NCBI GenBank assembly: GCA_030694935.1
Contig: JAUYUA010000072.1
Coordinates: 1-50,334 of the forward strand
Reading direction: 5' to 3'
From: Lutibacter sp.
Lineage (GTDB): Bacteria; Bacteroidota; Bacteroidia; Flavobacteriales; Flavobacteriaceae
Length of the DNA stretch: 50,334 nt
The position numbers and the translations under genes are program-made. Positions 45,312-50,334 of the stretch are shown piece after piece. The notes below the pieces were generated by a model. That model made no database searches. It was not told the DNA's origin and saw nothing but the letters and a program-made list of their open reading frames with translations. The first letter of the stretch is position 1. The number at the start of each line of letters is the position of its first letter.

Positions 45312-45329
45312 TAACAGCCATAAAAACCA

Positions 45330-45368
45330 AAATCCTCAAACTAAAATTGTTTTAGTTTGAGGATTTTT
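45330..45368 (+). terminator. Rho-independent terminator after the hydrolase gene
   Basis: AAAATCCTCAAACTAAAA (about 45330-45346) pairs with TTTTAGTTTGAGGATTTT, a very long stem, with a T-run on the plus strand. It may also serve the convergent regulator gene ending at 45386. Confidence 0.9.
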
Positions 45369-45385
45369 TTGTTTTTTTTAGTTTA

Positions 45386-46549
45386 TTACTTACTTGCAAA
45401 AAGTTTCACATCATTTTCCGAAACTTCTTTTTCGCCCAATATTATTAAACGCTCAACAACATTTCTCAGCTCTCTTATATTTCCGGTCCAATCATATTCC
45501 TGTAATAATTTTATAGCCTTATCTGAAAATTTCTTAACGCCCGTTCCTTGTTCGTCTGCGATTTGTTCGGAAAAAAACTTGATTAATAGCGGAATATCTT
45601 CTCTTCTGTCGTTTAAAGAAGGAACATTGATTAAAATTACCGCCAAACGGTGGTATAAATCTTCCCTGAACTTGCCTTCACTTATTTCTTTTTGTAAATC
45701 TTTGTTGGTAGCGGCAATCACCCGAACATCAACTCTAATGTCTTTATCGCTTCCAACGCGTGAAATAATATTTTCCTGCAAAACACGTAACACTTTTGCT
45801 TGGGCAGACAGACTCATATCGCCTATTTCATCTAAAAAAATGGTTCCGCCGTTGGCAGTTTCAAACTTACCGGCCCTATCTTTAACCGCACCGGTAAATG
45901 ACCCTTTTACGTGACCAAACAATTCGCTTTCTATCAATTCTGATGGAATTGCAGCACAGTTTACCTCAACCATTGGCGCTTTTGCACGTTCGCTTTTTTC
46001 GTGCAGCCAATGTGCCACCAATTCTTTTCCCGTTCCGTTTGGTCCGGTAATTAATACCCGTGCATCGGTTGGTGCCACTTTATCAATCATGGTTTTAATA
46101 TGGGTGATGGCTTTGCTTGCGCCAATCATTTCATATTTTTTGCTCACTTTACTCTTTAAAAGAATATTTTGGACAACCAGTTCTTTTTTGTCCAATGCAT
46201 TGCGAACTGTGTTTAGCAATCGGTTTAAATCGGGTGGTTTTGAGATGTAATCGAAGGCACCCAAACGCATCGTGTTTACCGCGGTGTCTAAATCGCCGTG
46301 ACCGGAAATCATTACAATCGGTATTTCAGGTTTTAGTTTTTTGACTTTTTCAAGCACTTCAACCCCATCCATTTTTGGCATTTTGATATCACACAACACC
46401 AAATCGAAATCCGATTTTACAATCATATCAATCCCTGTCAAACCATCCTCAGCTTCTTCAACCTGATACGTTTCATTTTCTTCAGAAATTATTTTCTTCA
46501 ACACCCTTCGGATGGAAGCTTCATCTTCAATAATTAATATTTTCGGCAT
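45386..46549 (-). CDS. Sigma-54-interacting NtrC-family response regulator lacking the Fis-type HTH
   Basis: 387 residues. Receiver domain with Glu8/Asp9, phospho-acceptor Asp54 in LVLCDIKMPKMDG, MISGHGDLDTAVNTMRLGAFDYISKPPD; then an AAA+ domain with Walker A ITGPNGTGKELVAHWLH, the sigma-54 loop GSFTGAVKDRAG (GSFTGA rather than GAFTGA), Walker B GGTIFLDEIGDMSLSAQ and NIRELRNVVERLIILG. The protein ends at DVKLFASK, just where the Fis-type DNA-binding domain would begin, so it may activate sigma-54 from solution or through partners. Its kinase is not in the window. Confidence 0.92.
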   Translation of the reverse strand: MPKILIIEDEASIRRVLKKIISEENETYQVEEAEDGLTGIDMIVKSDFDLVLCDIKMPKMDGVEVLEKVKKLKPEIPIVMISGHGDLDTAVNTMRLGAFDYISKPPDLNRLLNTVRNALDKKELVVQNILLKSKVSKKYEMIGASKAITHIKTMIDKVAPTDARVLITGPNGTGKELVAHWLHEKSERAKAPMVEVNCAAIPSELIESELFGHVKGSFTGAVKDRAGKFETANGGTIFLDEIGDMSLSAQAKVLRVLQENIISRVGSDKDIRVDVRVIAATNKDLQKEISEGKFREDLYHRLAVILINVPSLNDRREDIPLLIKFFSEQIADEQGTGVKKFSDKAIKLLQEYDWTGNIRELRNVVERLIILGEKEVSENDVKLFASK

Positions 46550-46645
46550 TTTTTAGTCGTTTTTAAAAGAATAAATGAACTATAAATTCTTCAATTTCTC
46601 TATTCTTATCAGTTATATTTTTAATAATAAATCGTAAATCAGTCA

Positions 46646-46665
46646 CCCTGAGCGGAGTCGAAGGG
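46646..46665. repeat. Dispersed intergenic repeat, copy 1 (CCCTGAGCGGAGTCGAAGGG)
   Basis: 20-nt element with CCCT/AGGG ends pairing, between the regulator and ABC permease genes. The 14-nt core TGAGCGGAGTCGAA recurs with one change at 48109-48122. This sequence is familiar to me as a dispersed repeat of many bacterial intergenic regions. Confidence 0.65.
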
Positions 46666-46692
46666 CAAAAATCGTATATCGTAAATCAAATA

Positions 46693-48000
46693 CTAATATT
46701 TAAGCCATTTGTATATTTCCTTATAGCTTGGTTTTTTTCCATACATTAAAATTCCCACGCGGTAAATTTTGGCGGCGAACCACACCATACCAATAAAAGT
46801 AACAATTAACAGCGATATTGACGTAATTAATTGCCACCACGGCACGCCAAAAGGAATTCGCATCAGCATCACAATTGGCGATGTGAGCGGGAACAATGAA
46901 AAAGCCAAAGCGATTGGACCGTGCGGATTTTCAATTACCGAAAAACCTACATAAATCGCAATCACCAAAGGCATTAAAACCGGCATCATAAATTGTTGCG
47001 TATCGGTTTCGCTGTCAACGGCCGCGCCAATTGCGGCATAAATGGAACTGTAAATTAAATAGCCGCCCAAAAAATAAATAATAAATGAAAAAAACATGGT
47101 AAGTATGGGCAAATTCTTAATTTCCTGAAGTATGAGTTGCAAATCGTTATTGCTCGAATTTTGCATTTGCTGAACCATTTCAGGAGCCATTTGAGCTGAA
47201 CTGGAACTCACATCATTAACCCCAAAATATAAGGTAATGGCAAACAATAAAATTCCGCCAATCACCATCCAAATAATAAATTGCAAAATACCGGCCATAG
47301 CGTTACCAATAATTTTCCCCATCATCAATTGAAAAGGTTTTACCGATGAAATAATCACTTCAATAATTCGGCTTGTTTTTTCTTCGATGACGCTTCGCAT
47401 GACCGAAGTTCCGTAAATAATGATAAACATAAAAATTAAATAGCCAAAACCGCCACCGGCAATCATACGGAGCAAACTGCCAATTTTAGAGGATTTTTCT
47501 CCCGAAAAATTTTCGGCGTCAATGGTCACTTTTGTTTCTATGGACTTTATTTTGTCAACATCAATTTGAAGCTGTGCTATTTTTAAATTTCTAATTTTCT
47601 TTTCCAGTTTGCTTTCTATGCTGCTTAATACCGTTAAACTGGGCGTATCATTAGAAAAAAAAGTGATGCTATTTGAAAGTTCGCTTAAACTGTCACTTTT
47701 GGGAATCACTAGCAATCCGTAATAAAATTCCTTGGTTTTTTCTCTTGCTTCCACAATTCCCATGCTTGTTAAATTTATGTATTTAACGGCATCTGAATCT
47801 TCAAAAGCATCAGAAAATTGTTGAGATTCATCAACAAAAGCGATGGTGCGAATTTCTTCAGCATTTTTTTCATTTAAAAAAATGATTAAAGAAAAAAGTG
47901 CGACCACCATGAGCGGACTCAACACAGTCATTACAATAAATGATTTGTTTTTAACCTTCGCCAAAAACTCTCTTTTTATGATTAATTTTAATTTGTCCAT
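46693..48000 (-). CDS. ABC-2 type transporter permease (NatB-like)
   Basis: 435 residues. An N-terminal helix (SFIVMTVLSPLMVVALFSLI) is followed by a large extracytoplasmic loop of about 140 residues and a cluster of five or six helices from about 180 (FGYLIFMFIIIYGTSVMRSV) to 420. The motif EEKTSRIIEVIISSVKPFQL is the NatB/ABC-2 coupling-helix hallmark (EEK-x-x-R-x-x-E). Together with the ATPase encoded upstream it forms an exporter; substrate (sodium, peptide or drug) unknown. 141 nt separate it from the ATPase gene, an interval that contains a dispersed repeat. Confidence 0.9.
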   Translation of the reverse strand: MDKLKLIIKREFLAKVKNKSFIVMTVLSPLMVVALFSLIIFLNEKNAEEIRTIAFVDESQQFSDAFEDSDAVKYINLTSMGIVEAREKTKEFYYGLLVIPKSDSLSELSNSITFFSNDTPSLTVLSSIESKLEKKIRNLKIAQLQIDVDKIKSIETKVTIDAENFSGEKSSKIGSLLRMIAGGGFGYLIFMFIIIYGTSVMRSVIEEKTSRIIEVIISSVKPFQLMMGKIIGNAMAGILQFIIWMVIGGILLFAITLYFGVNDVSSSSAQMAPEMVQQMQNSSNNDLQLILQEIKNLPILTMFFSFIIYFLGGYLIYSSIYAAIGAAVDSETDTQQFMMPVLMPLVIAIYVGFSVIENPHGPIALAFSLFPLTSPIVMLMRIPFGVPWWQLITSISLLIVTFIGMVWFAAKIYRVGILMYGKKPSYKEIYKWLKY

Positions 48001-48105
48001 TCTTTAAGTTAAAAAAGTTGAAAGTTTGAAAGTTGAAAGTAATACTATTTCCCTATATATCATTCCTTATTTCATGTTCAATTGTTAATTCCCCCTTCAA
48101 GCCTG

Positions 48106-48124
48106 TATTGAGCGGAGCCGAAAT
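48106..48124. repeat. Dispersed intergenic repeat, copy 2
   Basis: TATTGAGCGGAGCCGAAATA within a larger imperfect hairpin running from CCCCCTT (48091) to AGGGGG (48131-48136). Core matches the element at 46646-46665. Lies between the ABC ATPase and permease genes. Confidence 0.6.
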
Positions 48125-48141
48125 AGGGGATAGGGGGCTTT

Positions 48142-49071
48142 TTAACTGTTGGAAGCCACTGATTTTAAAAATATATCGTTAACACTTGGAATAACTTCTG
48201 TAAAATGCGTTATCTGCGCTTTGTTGTTCAAAAATTCAATCAAATCTTTTGAAGTTTCCCCATTTTTTAAACTGAATAAAAGTCGTAAATCATCATTAAA
48301 TGAAGTCGATTTTGAATTTTCAACGCTGAATTGCTCGTTAATTTGATTTACCAGCAGCGCTGTATTTTCAGTCAACAAGCCAACTTCAAACTGGTTGGTT
48401 TTAAATTGTTGTTTAATATCTTTTAACTTTCCGTCGAGTATTTTATTCGATTTGTTAATCAAAGCAATATAGTCACACATTTCCTCCACCGATTCCATTC
48501 TGTGTGTGGAAAAAATGATGCTTGCGCCTTCATTTCGCAAATTTAAAATTTCATCTTTAATTAAATTGGCGTTTATGGGATCGAATCCGCTGAAAGGTTC
48601 ATCAAAAATTAACAATTTTGGACTGTGCATCACCGTAACGATAAATTGCACTTTTTGCGCCATTCCTTTTGAAAGTTCCTGAATTTTTTTGTTCCACCAA
48701 TCGGTAATTTCAAATTTTTCAAACCAATATTTCAGTTTCTTTTTGGCTTCATCTTTAGACATTCCTTTAAGCTGGGCCAAATACAAAGCCTGTTCGCCAA
48801 CTTTCATGCTTTTATACAAACCGCGTTCTTCCGGCAAATATCCAATATGCTGAATATGATGCGGTTGCAAAATTTCATCGTCTAAATAAACGGTTCCGCT
48901 ATCGGGTAAAGTAATTTGGTTTATGATTCTGATTAACGAAGTTTTTCCGGCGCCATTGGGACCCAATAATCCAAAAATACTTCCCTTTGGCACCGAAATT
49001 GAAACGTTGTTTAATGCGGTAAAACTTCCATAATTTTTACATACATTTTCAACCCTTAAAACATTGTTCAT
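48142..49071 (-). CDS. ABC transporter ATP-binding protein (NatA-like)
   Basis: 309 residues. Walker A FGLLGPNGAGKTSLIR, Q-loop near HIGYLPEERGLYK, signature IQELSKGMAQKVQF, Walker B LLIFDEPFSGFD and H-loop FSTHRMESVEE are all in place. The C-terminal about 80 residues form the extra domain of DrrA/NatA-type ATPases. Pairs with the ABC-2 permease downstream on the minus strand. No TAnnTTTG element is seen near its ATG. Confidence 0.95.
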   Translation of the reverse strand: MNNVLRVENVCKNYGSFTALNNVSISVPKGSIFGLLGPNGAGKTSLIRIINQITLPDSGTVYLDDEILQPHHIQHIGYLPEERGLYKSMKVGEQALYLAQLKGMSKDEAKKKLKYWFEKFEITDWWNKKIQELSKGMAQKVQFIVTVMHSPKLLIFDEPFSGFDPINANLIKDEILNLRNEGASIIFSTHRMESVEEMCDYIALINKSNKILDGKLKDIKQQFKTNQFEVGLLTENTALLVNQINEQFSVENSKSTSFNDDLRLLFSLKNGETSKDLIEFLNNKAQITHFTEVIPSVNDIFLKSVASNS

Positions 49072-49141
49072 GCGATAGTTTTTGATTCGAAGGACGAAAA
49101 TAGAACTATTTTGCTAAAACTTGGTTAATCTTATTATAAAA

Positions 49142-49834
49142 TTAATGCAGCTTTTCAATATACTTTTTTTGAATGGTTTTTAACAATTCCAACGAAGCAT
49201 TTGGCTTTACAATTCGCAAAATTTCGGTAATTCCGTGGTTTATATAAAAAATTCCTTTAGCGATATCGTAATTTGCATCGGAGATGTTGTGTTTTATTTC
49301 CTGGGTTAGTTTTTTAAATTCATCCCAACCCATATATCTTGGCACTTCAATATAATAGGTATTATCCTCATCTTTAGAATGATAAACACCTCTATCCAGT
49401 TCTTCAATAGTGATAAAACGATTGATTCTTATTAATGCCTCTGTAGCGGCAAATTTTTCGCTCTTTGCAAAATCATAACCTTCATCCTTATAATATTGCT
49501 GAATTTGCGCAATTTCGTGAAAACGGTTTATTCCTTTTACCCTAATGCCGTCAATCTTTCGAGAATTCATAGTCACCTCACATTTTGCGCCATCCAAATT
49601 CAAATGATATTTCTCGTTAATTTTTTTGGTGACACGCAATATTTTTTCGAAAGAATTGGGTGCTTTAGTCACAAAAATAATAGATACAGGCTTCACTATT
49701 TCAGTAAACCTTCCGTAGTAATTTTTATAGGGATCAGGAACATTGATAACAAATGTGCCCGGAAGCTTATTTTCATTTATGGTATCTATGTTTTCTTGTA
49801 TGATAATTTTCCCGATAAGCTCTTTTGTTGCCAT
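49142..49834 (-). CDS. Conserved protein of unknown function
   Basis: 230 residues, soluble, no signal peptide. I do not recognise a named domain. Landmarks are GTFVINVPDPYKNYYGRFTE, FEKILRVTKKINEKYHLNLD, RFHEIAQIQQYYKDEGYDFA and AKGIFYINHGITEILRIVK. Charged and mixed alpha/beta in character. It stands alone on the minus strand, 70 nt upstream of the ABC ATPase gene and divergent from the MarR gene, so it could be co-transcribed with the exporter. Confidence 0.65.
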   Translation of the reverse strand: MATKELIGKIIIQENIDTINENKLPGTFVINVPDPYKNYYGRFTEIVKPVSIIFVTKAPNSFEKILRVTKKINEKYHLNLDGAKCEVTMNSRKIDGIRVKGINRFHEIAQIQQYYKDEGYDFAKSEKFAATEALIRINRFITIEELDRGVYHSKDEDNTYYIEVPRYMGWDEFKKLTQEIKHNISDANYDIAKGIFYINHGITEILRIVKPNASLELLKTIQKKYIEKLH

Positions 49835-49939
49835 AATTTAAAAGTTTGTGAATAGTTTTTAAACTTATTCCTTTTTTACATAATAAACAAGTAAAATAAA
49901 TTTTTTTTAAATTTATTATGCGTGCATAGTATTTTTTTA

Positions 49940-49947
49940 TATATTTG
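49940..49947 (+). promoter_or_regulatory. Promoter -7 element of the MarR gene (TATATTTG)
   Basis: TATATTTG fits TAnnTTTG and ends 4 nt before the ATG at 49952. The predicted mRNA would be leaderless or nearly so. Confidence 0.5.
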
Positions 49948-49951
49948 ATAA

Positions 49952-50334
49952 ATGCAAAAAGAACAAACTATAGACCACGCACTTAGAGCTACTTGGCAAT
50001 CAGTGGCTAAAATGTATAATGAACAGGCCGCCAAACACGACAGCACTATGGCAATGGCCTTTGTTTTATTGAATGTTGATATTGAAAATGGAACACCGTC
50101 AACTGCCTTGGGACCTTTAATGGGCATGGAACCCACCAGTCTTTCCCGTATTTTAAAAAGTATGGAGGGGAAAAAATTGATTTATAGAGAAAAAAACCCA
50201 ATAGACGGAAGGGGAATTTTGATAAAAATCACTGAATTCGGACTTGAAAAACGAAATATATCTAAGGAGCATGTTTTTCAATTTAACGAAACCCTCAGAA
50301 AACATATTTCTGAAGAAAAAATAAATCACTTTTT
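49952..50334 (+). CDS. MarR-family transcriptional regulator, partial (C-terminus outside window)
   Basis: 127 codons are present before the right edge. Reading from the ATG gives a winged-helix protein: the recognition-helix region STALGPLMGMEPTSLSRILK and the wing KKLIYREKNPIDGRGILIKI (with the D-x-R wing motif) are typical of MarR. Such proteins bind operators as dimers and respond to small ligands. In flavobacteria a MarR gene of this kind often precedes fatty-acid beta-oxidation genes; that is expectation only, since the downstream region is outside the window. Confidence 0.88.
   Translation, partial: MQKEQTIDHALRATWQSVAKMYNEQAAKHDSTMAMAFVLLNVDIENGTPSTALGPLMGMEPTSLSRILKSMEGKKLIYREKNPIDGRGILIKITEFGLEKRNISKEHVFQFNETLRKHISEEKINHF

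Noticed and set aside
45357-45914. 185-codon plus-strand frame opposite the NtrC-type gene
   Set aside because: Serine/threonine-rich shadow of the AAA+ domain coding strand; no independent start context and no protein-like motifs.

Overview
The window looks like chromosomal DNA of a member of Bacteroidota, most likely a flavobacterium. Base composition is AT-rich. Promoters match the Bacteroidota sigma-A consensus (TTG, about 19 nt, TAnnTTTG) rather than -35/-10. Ribosome-binding sites are A-rich with no Shine-Dalgarno. Gene content is typical: a YfhO-type membrane protein, DUF4834 and DUF4159 proteins, Y_Y_Y/LytTR sensor pairs, lipoproteins with an acidic export signal and a monomeric isocitrate dehydrogenase. 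No rRNA, tRNA or CRISPR array was seen.

Region by region. 1-1901 (minus): an overlapping cluster dapF, acetyltransferase, mltG (cut by the window edge). 2059-3468: an HtrA/Deg protease, followed by REP-like palindromes. 3684-4800: trmD and rplS. 4892-5380: a non-coding stretch with its own promoter and terminator and a degenerate repeat of about 63 nt, a candidate structured RNA. 5576-9305: icd, a small membrane protein and an ATP-grasp protein. 9295-15533 (minus): DinB, LysE, then a four-gene glycan cluster (two glycosyltransferases, WecB epimerase, flippase). 15953-19647: a beta-propeller sensor kinase with a LytTR regulator. 19640-22333 (minus): YfhO and DUF4834. 22434-27876: an overlapping housekeeping run (outer-membrane protein, GNAT-like protein, rsmE, DUF4159, bile-acid symporter-like protein, acyltransferase). 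27866-33211 (minus): a GH3/beta-lactamase-like fusion, a small conserved protein, a DEDD exonuclease, and a PPK2 gene interrupted by one in-frame TAA.

33388-44197 is more AT-rich and reads as an accessory island. It holds a TPR sensor kinase with LytTR regulator, three small lipoproteins, a duplicated 65-nt leader element, an unrecognised two-TM protein, three tandem MORN-repeat paralogues (one fused to a FISUMP domain, the last truncated) and an IS66-family element that cut that last paralogue. 44340-50334 returns to core-like genes: an alpha/beta hydrolase, an NtrC-type regulator without its DNA-binding domain, an ABC-2 exporter (permease and ATPase), an unrecognised conserved protein and the start of a MarR regulator.

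The observations most worth following are the 4892-5380 candidate RNA, the duplicated leader around 37309-37843 (which shares a short box with that RNA), the MORN/two-TM cluster broken by IS66, and the single-codon interruption of ppk2. All functional statements come from reading motifs by eye; no database search was run.
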